Origin: Salegentibacter lacus
GTDB lineage: Bacteria; Bacteroidota; Bacteroidia; Flavobacteriales; Flavobacteriaceae
Direction of reading: 5' to 3'
NCBI RefSeq assembly: GCF_020164555.1
Contig: NZ_JAIQZB010000011.1
Span: 88,897 to 152,896 of the forward strand
DNA length: 64,000 nt
Shown here: in pieces, positions 35,101-44,089 of the stretch
Layout of the letters: every line of letters begins with the position of its first letter
Position numbering within the stretch: position 1 is the first letter of the stretch
Made by a program: the position numbers and the translations under genes
Notes under the pieces: generated by a model
Told to the model about the DNA's origin: nothing
Database searches by the model: none
What the model saw: only the letters and a program-made list of their open reading frames with translations

Positions 35101-35645
35101 AGTAACTCTACATTTTTCTTAAGCTCCTTATTTATTTTATTGGTCTCAACCTGTTTTTTTCTTAATTCTAAAAGCTTTAATACCTGGCGCGATAGGCTAC
35201 GAAGTAACTTCTGCTGCTCGTTAGTTAATGTTTTGGGTTCAGAATCTATAACACATAAGGTTCCTAAAGCAAATCCGTTTTCATTGGTAAGGGGAATGCC
35301 GGCGTAAAATTGTATATAAGGATCTTCTGTTACCAGCGGGTTATCCCAAAAACGCTCATCTTCCCGTGCATTCTCTACTATAAATAATTTATCAGGCTGA
35401 TGAAGCGTATGTGCGCAAAAAGAAAAATCCTTCAAAGTTTCTCTGGCCTGTAAACCGTAATGTGACAAAAACCACTGCTTATCCTCTGTTAACAAACTAA
35501 TTAAAGAAATTTTGGTATCACATATTTGAGCCGCCATTTTAGTAAGAAAATCAAAATCATCTTCTTCCGATGCACCTAAAATATCATAAGCTTCTAATTC
35601 TTTTAATCTATTTGCTTCGTTTTCTGGATTGTCAGGTTTCTTCAT
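32139..35645 (-). CDS. multi-PAS/GAF sensor histidine kinase, cytoplasmic
   Basis: 1168 residues. N-terminal GAF domain (about 10-165, with CAHTLHQPDKLFIVENA). About seven PAS/PAC modules follow through residue 920, recognisable by repeated WEWNVQTGE, GYSEEEL and KDGSRYPV-type strands. The DHp helix carries AHIVSHNLRSH (His about 960) and is followed by a GHKL ATPase ending with GLGLFIAKNQIESMNGKIKV. No transmembrane segments or signal peptide, so it senses cytoplasmic signals. The small receiver gene overlaps its end; another receiver lies 96 bp upstream. Ligands of the PAS domains are unknown. Confidence 0.9.
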   Translation of the reverse strand: MKKPDNPENEANRLKELEAYDILGASEEDDFDFLTKMAAQICDTKISLISLLTEDKQWFLSHYGLQARETLKDFSFCAHTLHQPDKLFIVENAREDERFWDNPLVTEDPYIQFYAGIPLTNENGFALGTLCVIDSEPKTLTNEQQKLLRSLSRQVLKLLELRKKQVETNKINKELKKNVELLEETQQANKIGGWELDIATGTTMWTNEVYQIHEVTKDFELDKTNALEFYHPEDRNKVVNALEDTIKTKGRFDLTCRLITGKNNKIWVRTTGRSVGDKVIGSFQDITEFKKNELKFKGIFNSTFSFIGFLDLKGVLLDANETALKMANLEPEDVIGNYFWDCYWWQISKETQEELKINFQKAVSGEAVSYETIVWIANQTPITILFSLKPLFDEHNNVIYVLPEGRPVQEIVDVRHRYQSVIRGTNVGTWEWNVQTGETIFNERWAEIVGYSLKELEPISIETWINLAHPDDLEESNRRLNECFEKQAEFYEFEGRMKHKNGDWIWVLDRGKVFEWTEEGKPLKMYGTHQDITQRKRNEEALRISEEAFRGNFENAAIGMALLNEKGKWLKVNEKVCEILGYSEEELMKLTFQDITHPEDLNLDLNLLTEVIEGKRSHYNMEKRYFHKNGNIVHVILAVSVVRNTQGEILYFISQLIDISATKEYTQKLKYQQNLLRALYELSPIGIALNNFETGQFQDVNEKLVEPTGYTKEEFLALSYRDVTPKEYEPQEKKALQQIEKTGTYGPFEKEYIKKDGSRYPVLLRGVVVEDLNNNKLIWSFIQDISKEKDAERKLHSALSGLQAILDASTQVAIIATNTEGIITHFNSGAEVLLGYKPEELLGVQTPMVIHEKREVEAAGKEISTGKKKISGFDVFTYYPQMGELVSKEWTYIRKDGTKFPVLLSITAIRKGDEITGYLGVAVDISDLKRVENEIKSLLDITQDQNNRLKNFAHIVSHNLRSHSSGIIGLLDILGDDNPEIKNTELFRMVSRGAENLQQTVEELSEVVSVSFNKAKLNGIYLQEVIDKNIESLTSQIRNSNIKIENLVDKNIEIQGVPAYIESIVLNFITNAIKYKSEERESYLKIYTRVKKNKLYLSFEDNGLGIDLKRHGDRLFQMYKTFHANEDSRGLGLFIAKNQIESMNGKIKVESEVDAGTTFTIILPYEKN

Positions 35646-35741
35646 TTCATAGAGGGTATAAGGATAATTCCCAAATAAAGTAGTAGATTTTTTTCCTCTT
35701 AATTTGTTTTTAAGGAAAGAAGATTTAAATATGGTTTTATA

Positions 35742-36155
35742 CTATTGGCAGCATTCTTTTATTTCTTCAGTAAGAAATTTAGTAAAAATGTGTTCCATTG
35801 ATTGGATTTTTATTGGTTTCCGAAGATAATAATCCATGCTTTGGGCGTCTCCATTCATCTTTAATTCTTCCTCGGCGTATCCACTAAGGGCTATAATAGG
35901 AGTGCGCTGGCCAGTAGTAGTATTATTCTGTCTAATCTCTCTAGCAGTTTGATAACCATCTATAGTTGGTAATTGTATATCTAAAAATACAAGATCTACT
36001 TTATTATTTTTAAATTGATTAATCCCATCCTCACCGTTTCTTGAGCTTAAAAATTTTGCATCGGGACATATTTTTTTAACCAGCTTTTCAATTAAAAATA
36101 AATTGACAGGGTCATCATCTATTGCTAAAATGTGAATATTTTGTTTAGGGAACAT
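35742..36155 (-). CDS. single-domain response regulator (REC only)
   Basis: 137 residues: ILAIDDDPVN acidic pocket, LVFLDIQLPTIDGYQ with phospho-acceptor Asp near 58, IIALSGYAEEE Ser, and YYLRKPIK Lys. No output domain. It lies 96 bp upstream of the multi-PAS kinase on the same strand, so kinase, this receiver and the receiver at 31757 probably form one phosphorelay unit. Confidence 0.88.
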   Translation of the reverse strand: MFPKQNIHILAIDDDPVNLFLIEKLVKKICPDAKFLSSRNGEDGINQFKNNKVDLVFLDIQLPTIDGYQTAREIRQNNTTTGQRTPIIALSGYAEEELKMNGDAQSMDYYLRKPIKIQSMEHIFTKFLTEEIKECCQ

Positions 36156-36685
36156 TATTTGGGGTTTAATAATTTAATTCCTACAATTTAATAATTAAGT
36201 TTTTCTATACTTAAATTTATTTTGTAATATTTAGTAGTTTATTTTGAATAAGAATAAAACAGGGAACTATCATACTTGTACTTACCATTAGTGGTTTCAA
36301 TTAACTCAATAACAGCGATGTAATTATTATAAGAAAATACAGGCTTTTTAGCTTTTAATTATACCGCAAAATTAATGTTTCGCGGAGCAGTTTTTCTATA
36401 AATTTTTAGAAACTTTTATTTTACCCATTAAGTAATTGGTTAAACTGATTTCCACAACAGTGTCCCAGGCTCTAATTCTCTTATTTGTTGAACTCCATAG
36501 AAATAGTAGAAATTGTCAGGATGACTTAAAAAGCAATCAATTTTAGGATTTAATAGGGAATAAAATTAAAATAATCTCAGACTCGGTGCATATAAATCTC
36601 GATGATCGAGTAAACCATTAGAACCTCCTAGCTTATCTGCCGTCCATCGGGCTATTTTTCTCTTGGCTTAAATAGGTAAGAATTT
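36156..36685. other. 530-bp intergenic region, no feature recognised
   Basis: AT-rich spacer between two minus-strand genes. I see short palindromes only (for example CTCGATGATCGAG near 36600) and no convincing ORF, RNA or repeat. Confidence 0.5.
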
Positions 36686-37621
36686 TTAATTTTGCTTCTT
36701 TAATAGTTCTAAAACTCTTTCAGGATAATCGGTAATTATAGCATCTACCTCCAGGGCTATCATTTTTTTAATGGCTTCTTTCTCATTTATTGTCCATGGA
36801 ATTAAGTGCATATCCATACTTTTAATAGAATCTACAAAAGCGCTATCCTTTACTAAACCGTAATTAGGACTATAAATTTCGGGTTTAAAATCCAGCAAAT
36901 CCAGGTTCTTTTGAATTCCTTCGGTAAATACCAAATAAGCGGTCTCAACTTCTGGATAGCTTTGATGAATTTCATTTAGAATATTCACATCAAAAGATTG
37001 CAGGTTTATTTTCTTCTGAAGCTCTTTTTCATGGATCTCTCTCATCACCAACTTAACAAACTCTTTAGGCTCCGGCTGATAGGATCCGTATTTATTTTCT
37101 GAACTTTTCAATTCAATATTATATTTCACCTCCTCCAAATTATTCTGTTTGATAAAATTTTCTACGGAATCTATAGCTTCAGTAAGCAAAGGTTTAAAGG
37201 TCTTTTGTTTTTGCTGATTGGGAAATAATCTATTTCCTTTAGAACCTACATCAAACTTCCTGATGCTGTCGTAAGTCATCTCATAAAGATTGAAATTCTC
37301 CTGATTTTCCTCTGAAATTGTATCGCCTGATGGTGTCAAAACGTAAAGTGAATGCATAAACGGTTCGTGAGAAACCACCACATTTTTATCCTTTGAAATT
37401 ACCACATCTAGCTCAATCACATCTGCACCTTTTTTTACCGCACTAATAAAGGCAGAAATACTATTTTCTGGGAAATTCCCTCTATCTCCACGATGTCCCT
37501 GCACCTGGATGGTCACATTCTCTAATTGGGTTTCCTGGATCTCTTCGTCTTGCTCCTGATTGTTCTTGCATCCAATAGCAACAACTAAAAATGATAGCAC
37601 TACGGCTTTAATAAATTTCAT
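36686..37621 (-). CDS. glycerophosphodiester phosphodiesterase lipoprotein
   Basis: 311 residues. Lipoprotein signal with Cys in VVAIGC (about 18). GDPD-type TIM barrel: GHRGDRGNFPENSISAF (catalytic His and substrate-binding Glu, about 42-58), IELDVVISKD (metal-binding Glu/Asp, about 71-80), SHEPF (second His) and IELKSS (Glu about 169). Hydrolyses glycerophosphodiesters to glycerol-3-phosphate and alcohol, here on the periplasmic side. Monocistronic by position. An inverted repeat (37644-37649 with 37667-37672) lies in its leader. Confidence 0.9.
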   Translation of the reverse strand: MKFIKAVVLSFLVVAIGCKNNQEQDEEIQETQLENVTIQVQGHRGDRGNFPENSISAFISAVKKGADVIELDVVISKDKNVVVSHEPFMHSLYVLTPSGDTISEENQENFNLYEMTYDSIRKFDVGSKGNRLFPNQQKQKTFKPLLTEAIDSVENFIKQNNLEEVKYNIELKSSENKYGSYQPEPKEFVKLVMREIHEKELQKKINLQSFDVNILNEIHQSYPEVETAYLVFTEGIQKNLDLLDFKPEIYSPNYGLVKDSAFVDSIKSMDMHLIPWTINEKEAIKKMIALEVDAIITDYPERVLELLKKQN

Positions 37622-38148
37622 TTTCTTAAATTTTAAAATAAAGGCCCACCCTAAAAATAGAGAACTGTGGGCAGGCCTTACTAACTAAAAATAAAAACTT
37701 ATCAATTAACTATGTTACAGGTTCAGCTAATCCTTAATTACTTATGGGTATATAGTTTTTCCCAACATTTGAATAGTTTTTTCAATGCCATGCTCAGCAG
37801 CTTCTTCCTGACCATCGGAGAATTTTAAGCTTATTATACTTGGTAACCTATGCTTCCTCAAAAGAAAGTCTTTAAATTAATATTATCGTTTTCTAAGTTT
37901 TAAGCTAAGGTTATGAAAAATTTAATCGAAGTGTATGAAACAAAAGAATTCAAAACTTAAAAATTAAAACCAGCATCTAGGAGATTTTTATTAAATTAGA
38001 GCTTTAGAACCTTTTAATATTAAGACAATTTAAAAAAGGGGTCTAATTTTTCTCCCCAGGATATTTTACTAAAGTATTTAATTACAGCCCATCTTTTTTC
38101 ACCTACACTAAATTATACCTCATACTAAAACTATGAGGATTTAAATAC
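37622..38148. other. 527-bp divergent spacer with hairpin and a short gene remnant
   Basis: GCCCAC (37644-37649) pairs with GTGGGC (37667-37672) upstream of the GDPD gene. On the minus strand 37742-37877 reads a closed 44-codon stretch ending EKTIQMLGKTIYP then TAA, which looks like the C-terminal remnant of a lost gene. Nothing else recognised. Confidence 0.35.
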
Positions 38149-38904
38149 ATGTGCGCAATGATCCAACCTATACAAATATTAATAGTTGAGGATGAAATGA
38201 TCATTGCTGCAAATATTTCTTTGCAACTCACCGAAATGGGCTATGAAGTTTCAGGAATTATTCCAAGAGGTGAAGACGCCTTAAATCATATTAAAAATAA
38301 CCTCCCGGATATTGTATTAATTGATATTCAGCTTAAAGGTGAGCTAGATGGGATCGAAGCGGCACAGAAAATGCAGGAGTTTCACAATAACCTGGCTATT
38401 ATTTATCTTACCGCCAATGCCGATGAGGCCAATTTTAACAGGGCTAAATCAACCCATCCTTACGCCTTTATTTCCAAACCATTTAAGAGGCTGGACCTAC
38501 AACGTAGTATTGAACTTACCATAAATCGGTTAAAATGTAACATCACCACTCCTATCAATGGATCTAAGACTGAAAACTCTACTTTCGTTTTAAAGGAATG
38601 TCTTTTTATTCGGCACCAGGAAACAATGGTAAAAGTTGATATTGAAGCTATTCGTTATATTGAAGCAGACCGTAACTACTGCCGGGTATTTTCTACCGAT
38701 AAAGAATATTTGCTGGTGACTACACTTAAAGATATGGACAGAAAACTGCCTCAAAGACATTTTTTCAGAATTCATAGATCTTATATTATTAATCTCTCCA
38801 GAATAGACGAAATCGCTGGCACGCACGTGGTAATTGCGAAAAAAGCAATTCCCATGTCTAAAGGCATGCGACCGGAACTTTTAAAAAGGTTGCAAACCAT
38901 ATAA
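38149..38904 (+). CDS. LytTR-family response regulator
   Basis: 251 residues (alternative ATG three codons later at 38158). Receiver about 1-125: ILIVEDEM, phospho-acceptor in IVLIDIQLKG (Asp about 60), IIYLTAN Thr, FISKPFK Lys. C-terminal LytTR DNA-binding domain about 145-250, with VDIEAIRYIEADRNYCRVF and RHFFRIHRSYIIN. No kinase gene is adjacent. It stands just upstream of the exported-protein cluster at 39022 and is a reasonable but unproven regulator of it. Confidence 0.9.
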   Translation: MCAMIQPIQILIVEDEMIIAANISLQLTEMGYEVSGIIPRGEDALNHIKNNLPDIVLIDIQLKGELDGIEAAQKMQEFHNNLAIIYLTANADEANFNRAKSTHPYAFISKPFKRLDLQRSIELTINRLKCNITTPINGSKTENSTFVLKECLFIRHQETMVKVDIEAIRYIEADRNYCRVFSTDKEYLLVTTLKDMDRKLPQRHFFRIHRSYIINLSRIDEIAGTHVVIAKKAIPMSKGMRPELLKRLQTI

Positions 38905-39021
38905 GCCTTCGATAAAAATAGTATCCGTTAGGACAATATTTCACACTGTTCATCCTAAACCACTTGTTTTCAGTTATTTCCAGAAGTAAATTGTTTTGAA
39001 AATATTTAAAATCTGGAAATT

Positions 39022-39798
39022 ATGAAAACTCTAAATGTTATCGCCTTGCTTTTTGCAATTGTAGTATTGCAAAACACCAACCTCTTTTCTCAAAATGCTA
39101 ATCAGGCCTTTTGGGTACATGAAGACCAGGTAAAACCTTCTATGCAAAAAGAATATGAAGCCGTTACCAAAGATTTTATTGCTGCTTGCAAAGAGCATAA
39201 TCTAAAAGATGCCGATTGGGCTACAGCGAGTATTGATGATGGAAAATATTTGAGCATTTCACCCATTGATGGTATGACCGATTTTGATAAGAATCCTATG
39301 GCGCCTTTAGCTGAAAAAATGGGGGAAAAAAACTTCAGAGCCATATTCGATCGTTTTAATGAATGTTACGATACCCACCGTGATTATGTAGTGCATTTAA
39401 TAGAAAGCCTGTCTTATATGCCCAACGGACTTACCACGAATACTGTTGGTGAAGATTACAGAAAATGGCATTTCTTTCACGTTACACCACAAAATGTTAC
39501 CAGCCTTCGGGATAAGATAAGAGAGGTTAAAGCCCTTTACGAAAAGAAAGGTGCTAAACAACATTTTAGGATCTACCGCAATGGTTTTGGAAGTAATGGA
39601 GATTATTATCTCGCAGTAATTTCAGCAAAAGATGCGCAATCTTACGCAAAAACTTCTGCAGAAACAGATGAACTTCTTGGAGAAGAAGGTGAAAAGGTAT
39701 TTGATGAAATGATGCAGTACGTTCATAAATACGAATCTAAAACAGGCCGTATGCGTCCCGATTTGGCTTACACCGCTACTACTGATTTAAAAGATTAA
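39022..39798 (+). CDS. exported hypothetical protein, dimeric alpha-beta-barrel-like
   Basis: 258 residues with signal peptide (about 1-23, ending LFSQ). The mature part appears to contain two ferredoxin-like halves; the second begins near YRKWHFFHVTPQNV (about 145) and has YYLAVISAKDAQSY near 194. This recalls antibiotic-biosynthesis-monooxygenase or NIPSNAP-like folds, by impression only. First gene of a co-directional cluster through 43968; the next gene starts 3 nt after its stop. Confidence 0.6.
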   Translation: MKTLNVIALLFAIVVLQNTNLFSQNANQAFWVHEDQVKPSMQKEYEAVTKDFIAACKEHNLKDADWATASIDDGKYLSISPIDGMTDFDKNPMAPLAEKMGEKNFRAIFDRFNECYDTHRDYVVHLIESLSYMPNGLTTNTVGEDYRKWHFFHVTPQNVTSLRDKIREVKALYEKKGAKQHFRIYRNGFGSNGDYYLAVISAKDAQSYAKTSAETDELLGEEGEKVFDEMMQYVHKYESKTGRMRPDLAYTATTDLKD

Positions 39799-39801
39799 CC
39801 G

Positions 39802-40218
39802 ATGAAAACCTTACCGCTGTATTTATTCACATTCTTGACAGTCTTGTTCACGTCAAACTACCTGCAGGGACAAAACAATAACAATGAGATTTTTGTAAAA
39901 AAGGTATATGATGTTTTGCAAGATAAGAACGCAACTTCAAACGAAGTTTCGGCATTAACAAACGGAATAAATTGGGATGAGGTAAGAAGCACAAAAAAAA
40001 TCAATAACAAGTACAGCATTTCCCTTAGTGCGATCATGGAAAATGAATGGGAAAGCATTCTGTTTAAAAATCTCAAATTTCAGATACCTGAGGAGAATAA
40101 GGTGTTGGTTACCGGAACAGTAAACGGTCGCCAACTTACAGAATGTGAACTTATCTCTTCCCAATTTAAGCATTACTGGTTTTTAAAAGATGGGAAAATC
40201 GTCCATTTCTTAGAATAA
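39802..40218 (+). CDS. exported hypothetical protein, possibly NTF2-like
   Basis: 138 residues, signal peptide ending YLQGQ (about 23). The C-terminal half, VTGTVNGRQLTECELIS then HYWFLKDGKIVHF, fits the last strands of the SnoaL/NTF2 fold. Starts 3 nt after the preceding gene and ends 16 nt before the next, so co-transcribed. Substrate or binding role unknown. Confidence 0.55.
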   Translation: MKTLPLYLFTFLTVLFTSNYLQGQNNNNEIFVKKVYDVLQDKNATSNEVSALTNGINWDEVRSTKKINNKYSISLSAIMENEWESILFKNLKFQIPEENKVLVTGTVNGRQLTECELISSQFKHYWFLKDGKIVHFLE

Positions 40219-40234
40219 CTAACAAACACAAATC

Positions 40235-40753
40235 ATGAAAAAATTAATTTCATTAGGTATTGCAATAATTTTATTCATAGTCTTTAATCCACAGGAGAAA
40301 CGCTATACACAGCAATCAGTGGAAATTGACACTTACAAGAAAGTTCTAAAAGCTTATGAGAAAAGGGATTGGAAATCTATGGTTTCCCATTATGCTGATA
40401 CAGCTAAAATAATGAACAACGTGGTGGAAAAAGATGCGCAAAACCTATCGCAGTTCTTAGCGCAAACCAAAGAAGATGCAACGCAGTTTTCCAACTGGGA
40501 GTTTGTAGATACAGAATATGAAATGGTAGTAACCGATAAAGGAGAAACCTGGGTAAACTTTTGGGGTGTTTGGAAGGGTATTTTCAAAGCTAACAATAAA
40601 GAGTATAAAATCCCCACCCATATTACTGCCCAATTTGTAAACGGGAAAATAGTTCGGGAAGCCGGTTACTGGGATGTTTCAAAAATAATAAAGGACGTTC
40701 AGAAACTTCAGACAGAAGAAACAGGTTCGCCGGGAAAAAACAGCGCAAATTAA
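40235..40753 (+). CDS. exported SnoaL/NTF2-like protein
   Basis: 172 residues. N-terminal hydrophobic segment about 4-18, then the NTF2-like pattern: helix VLKAYEKRDWKSMVSHYAD, strands WEFVDTEYEMVVTDKGETWV, WGVWKGIF, and THITAQFVNGKIVREAGYWD at the end. Such cone-shaped folds act as small-molecule isomerases, hydrolases or binding scaffolds. It lies 16 nt after the preceding gene and 35 nt before the epimerase. Confidence 0.7.
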   Translation: MKKLISLGIAIILFIVFNPQEKRYTQQSVEIDTYKKVLKAYEKRDWKSMVSHYADTAKIMNNVVEKDAQNLSQFLAQTKEDATQFSNWEFVDTEYEMVVTDKGETWVNFWGVWKGIFKANNKEYKIPTHITAQFVNGKIVREAGYWDVSKIIKDVQKLQTEETGSPGKNSAN

Positions 40754-40788
40754 GTTGCCACAGAAATTTATAATTCAAAAATGATAAG

Positions 40789-41730
40789 ATGATGAAGACA
40801 GTTGGAATTATAGGTGGTTCAGGCTTTATTGGAAGTTATATCACCAGGAAGTTTTTGAAAGAAGGTTACGAGGTGAAAGTCTCGGTTACCGATATCAATA
40901 AAAGCGAAAAGTATCAGCATCTTTTTGATCTTAAAAATTCAGAAAACCTCAACATACGGGCATTCAGGCTGGAGAATGTAGATGCTTTAAAAGATTTTAT
41001 CATAGACTGTGATATTGTGATTCACAGCGGCACTCCATTTCAATTGGATGTAAAAGATCCACAAGCGGAACTGTTTGATCCTACCATAAAAGGAACTCAA
41101 AATTTTCTTGAAGCCATTAGTGAAACCCCACATCTTGAGAAAGTAGTTTTTATCGCTTCGGTTGCGGCCTGGAATACCAACTTCCCCATGCCGGCAGAAG
41201 GCAAAAGCTTTACTGATACTTTTGATGAGAAGGACATTAGGTTTAGCAGTGAAGAAAGTCATCCGTATTCACAAGCTAAATTTATTGCCAATCAGGTAGT
41301 GGAGGAATACATTGAAAATAATACTAATCTGCCATTTGAAATTTGTTCGGTTTCCCCAGTGATGGTGATGGGAAAATCTTTATCCACCAGAGGAGACTCC
41401 ACTTCTACCGGCTTACAGTTTCTGATAAAAAATAAAATTGCTCCAGACGATTTTATTCAAACCCTTTATGATAACAATGTTCCGTTTGCCGTAGTAGATG
41501 TTGAAGATGTGGCAAATGCTACGTTCAATGTGGCAACGAAAAAGGGTTTGCATGGCAAGGATTATCTCCTATCCAGTGAAACCTATAAAGTTTGGGATAT
41601 TCACCAAATGCTAAATCACAAGGAACCAAAAGAAAAAGCACAAGTCGTTTACAAAAACGATCTCGCGAAAATAGATCTGGGCATACAGTTCAGGCCTGTA
41701 AAAGAAACTTTAAGCAGTTATTCAAGCTGA
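40789..41730 (+). CDS. NAD(P)-dependent epimerase/dihydroflavonol-reductase-like enzyme
   Basis: 313 residues. Extended short-chain dehydrogenase: GIIGGSGFIGSY dinucleotide motif (about 6-17), VIHSGTPF near 80, catalytic YSQAK (about 164-168), and a C-terminal substrate domain. The pattern is closest to dihydroflavonol-4-reductase/cinnamoyl-CoA-reductase-like members. Cytoplasmic, unlike its exported neighbours. It probably oxidises or reduces a hydroxy/keto intermediate; substrate unknown. Confidence 0.82.
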   Translation: MMKTVGIIGGSGFIGSYITRKFLKEGYEVKVSVTDINKSEKYQHLFDLKNSENLNIRAFRLENVDALKDFIIDCDIVIHSGTPFQLDVKDPQAELFDPTIKGTQNFLEAISETPHLEKVVFIASVAAWNTNFPMPAEGKSFTDTFDEKDIRFSSEESHPYSQAKFIANQVVEEYIENNTNLPFEICSVSPVMVMGKSLSTRGDSTSTGLQFLIKNKIAPDDFIQTLYDNNVPFAVVDVEDVANATFNVATKKGLHGKDYLLSSETYKVWDIHQMLNHKEPKEKAQVVYKNDLAKIDLGIQFRPVKETLSSYSS

Positions 41731-41766
41731 AAAAAAGGAACCATATTAATTTAAAATATTTCTATC

Positions 41767-42549
41767 ATGAAAAATTTATTAATTCTTATCGCACTAATAC
41801 TTGTTGGCAATACTGGTATTGCCCAGGATAAACTCTACTTAATTTTCGAGTTTATGAAAGTGGACAATGAACAGGAACAGTCCTATATGGAAACCGAAAC
41901 ATTTTGGGAAAAAATTCATGTACAACGGGTTAAAAATGGAGATATTTTGGGATGGGACCTTTGGAGATTACAACCTGGCGGTGAAGATCAGGGTTATCAA
42001 TATTTAACGGTAAGCCTCTATAATGATCCTTTAAAAATGATGAGCGGTGCAGGTGATTTTGAAGCAGCACTAAACGCAGCTTATCCAAACATGTCTGATG
42101 CCGATCGCACTGAAGAATTTAACAACACTGCAAAATCAAGAGACCTGGCAAAACGGGTGTATCTTGAACAAATAGCTGTAACTGAAGATGAATTTGAAAT
42201 GCCTATTGGTACAGTTGCAGGAATTAATTTAATGAAAGCTACCGATGGAAATTTTGAAAAATACGAAAATTTTGAAACACAGATTTTCCAACCTATGCAT
42301 CAAAAAGAGATTGATGCAGGAGTAAGAGGAAACTGGAGTTTAATGCGATATATGTTACCGGTAGGAAGCGATGTTTATGCTTCACATATCGCTGTAGATA
42401 TGTACAGGGATTACAACCAATTATTTAATAGTTGGGCTGAAGCAGGACCGGACTTCTCTGAGGACCAAATTCAAAAAATCCAGGAAGGTTTAACATCCAG
42501 GGATCTGAAATATAAATATATGGCTACACTTATAAGAAAAGTGCGTTAA
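41767..42549 (+). CDS. exported hypothetical protein, alpha-beta-barrel-like repeat
   Basis: 260 residues with signal peptide ending TGIAQ (about 19). Two similar halves are suggested: LYLIFEFMKV...YMETETFWEKIH at the start and VAGINLMKATDG...FEKYENFETQIF from about 150, each like a dimeric alpha-beta barrel subunit. Comparable in size and layout to the protein at 39022, so perhaps a distant paralogue. Same strand, 36 nt after the epimerase. Confidence 0.55.
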   Translation: MKNLLILIALILVGNTGIAQDKLYLIFEFMKVDNEQEQSYMETETFWEKIHVQRVKNGDILGWDLWRLQPGGEDQGYQYLTVSLYNDPLKMMSGAGDFEAALNAAYPNMSDADRTEEFNNTAKSRDLAKRVYLEQIAVTEDEFEMPIGTVAGINLMKATDGNFEKYENFETQIFQPMHQKEIDAGVRGNWSLMRYMLPVGSDVYASHIAVDMYRDYNQLFNSWAEAGPDFSEDQIQKIQEGLTSRDLKYKYMATLIRKVR

Positions 42550-42692
42550 AAAATTAGAAGTTATCATTTCGACACTGCAAATGGGATAATCAACTTTAGA
42601 AACCAGGTTTTGTGGCAAACTTAAATATTAGTAAACCGATTCAATGCTTATTCCAATAGAAATGAGAAGAAATTATTCAATGAATTTTAATT

Positions 42693-43097
42693 ATGAAAAA
42701 GTCAAACCAAAAACCTGAATATTTCCTGCTGCGTCCTAAAGTAGAAAAAGCTTATGGGTATTCACACGCGGTAAAAATTGCTGACAGCATAAAAATTTCC
42801 GGTGCCGTAAGTATGGACGATGAAGGCAATCCAACTGCTGTAGGTGATTTTGAACAACAAATGAAAAACTGCTATTCAGATTTAGAAAAAATATTGAAAC
42901 ACTTCAATTGCACTTTTGATGATGTGATTAAAGAAGATGTCTTCACCACCAACATGCCTGAATTTTTGGAATTTTCAGGCTATAGAACTCAAATTTACAA
43001 AAAGCATCTCCCCACCGGATCCTGGCTTGGAGTAAAAGAACTGGCATTCCCCGAATTTTTAATTGAAATAGAATTAGAAGTACATAAAGCGCATTAG
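42693..43097 (+). CDS. RidA/YjgF family protein
   Basis: 134 residues. The RidA/YjgF signature is clear: YSHAVKIADSIKISGAVSMD at the start, FEQQMKNCYSDLEKILKHFN in the middle, and GVKELAFPEFLIEIELEVHK at the C-terminus. RidA proteins hydrolyse reactive enamines/imines, but the family includes many subgroups with other roles; here the Arg needed for iminase activity is not at the usual final-strand position by eye, so activity is uncertain. No signal peptide. Between exported NTF2-like proteins. Confidence 0.85.
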   Translation: MKKSNQKPEYFLLRPKVEKAYGYSHAVKIADSIKISGAVSMDDEGNPTAVGDFEQQMKNCYSDLEKILKHFNCTFDDVIKEDVFTTNMPEFLEFSGYRTQIYKKHLPTGSWLGVKELAFPEFLIEIELEVHKAH

Positions 43098-43128
43098 TCA
43101 AAAAAATAACCAAAAAATTTTAGAAATC

Positions 43129-43968
43129 ATGAACAGTCGAAAAATTAATTACAGTATTGTGATTGTACTATTTGTTTCAATATTCTCCTTTCAAACAAAT
43201 GCTCAAAGTGCAGCGGTTGAACAATTGCATCAACTCTATATTAAAACTATAAATACAGGTGATCTCGGTAATTTAAACACTTTATATGCTGATGATGTTT
43301 CCATTCGGAATTCGGATGGCAGTATGGTAGCCGGACTTAAGAATGTTAAAGAACAATACAAAGCTACATTTGATAACGGAGACTACAACATCACTCTAAA
43401 AACCATAGAAGAACAAGCCATGAATGAAGATCATATGTTTGCGAGTGGCTCTTTTGTCTTTACCAAAATTGACGAACCACAAATGGTACAGAAAGGCACA
43501 TTTGTGAACACCCTGAAAAATGTAAATGGCCATTGGAAAATTTATAAAAGCTATCGGTATCCTGAAACCAACAATAATAGTAGTATTATAGATGGTCTCT
43601 ACAAAGCCTTTGCCGCAGGGGATATTCCAACAGTTCTTGCCGGAATGGATCCAGAAATTGTGTGGAACGAAGCCGAAGGCAATGCCTATGCCGATGGTAA
43701 TCCTTATGTAGGTCCGGAGGCGGTTTTAAAGGGTGTTTTTGAAAGGGTTGGAGCAGAACACGAATATTTCAAACTTGAAGACATCAAGTTACACGAAATG
43801 AGCAACAATCAAGTATTAGCCACCTTGCGCTATGATGCTAAAGTCAAAGAAACCGGCAAAACTTATAATGTACAGGCCGCGCACCTTTGGACGTTAAAAA
43901 ATGGAAAAGTTAGTGCCTTTCAACAGTATGTGGATACCAAAAAATTGAATGAAGCAATGAGTAAATAA
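43129..43968 (+). CDS. exported protein with two SnoaL/NTF2-like domains
   Basis: 279 residues, signal peptide ending TNAQS (about 25). Two tandem NTF2-like units: about 28-140 (LHQLYIKTINTGDLGNLNTL... to GHWKIYKSYRYP) and about 150-272 (DGLYKAFAAGDIPTVLAGMD... to LKNGKVSAFQQYVD). The second resembles ketosteroid-isomerase-like SnoaL proteins. It ends the cluster. A periplasmic small-molecule binding or isomerase role is inferred. Confidence 0.78.
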   Translation: MNSRKINYSIVIVLFVSIFSFQTNAQSAAVEQLHQLYIKTINTGDLGNLNTLYADDVSIRNSDGSMVAGLKNVKEQYKATFDNGDYNITLKTIEEQAMNEDHMFASGSFVFTKIDEPQMVQKGTFVNTLKNVNGHWKIYKSYRYPETNNNSSIIDGLYKAFAAGDIPTVLAGMDPEIVWNEAEGNAYADGNPYVGPEAVLKGVFERVGAEHEYFKLEDIKLHEMSNNQVLATLRYDAKVKETGKTYNVQAAHLWTLKNGKVSAFQQYVDTKKLNEAMSK

Positions 43969-44089
43969 TTCATAGAAGCATAGCAATGGAAACTTAATTT
44001 CAGAAGCATGACCAAGAACTGAAACACAACCTTATGAATTAAAAAAACGGGAAAAGCCGAAAACCGGCAAGAGTAGGCAATAAAATTAA

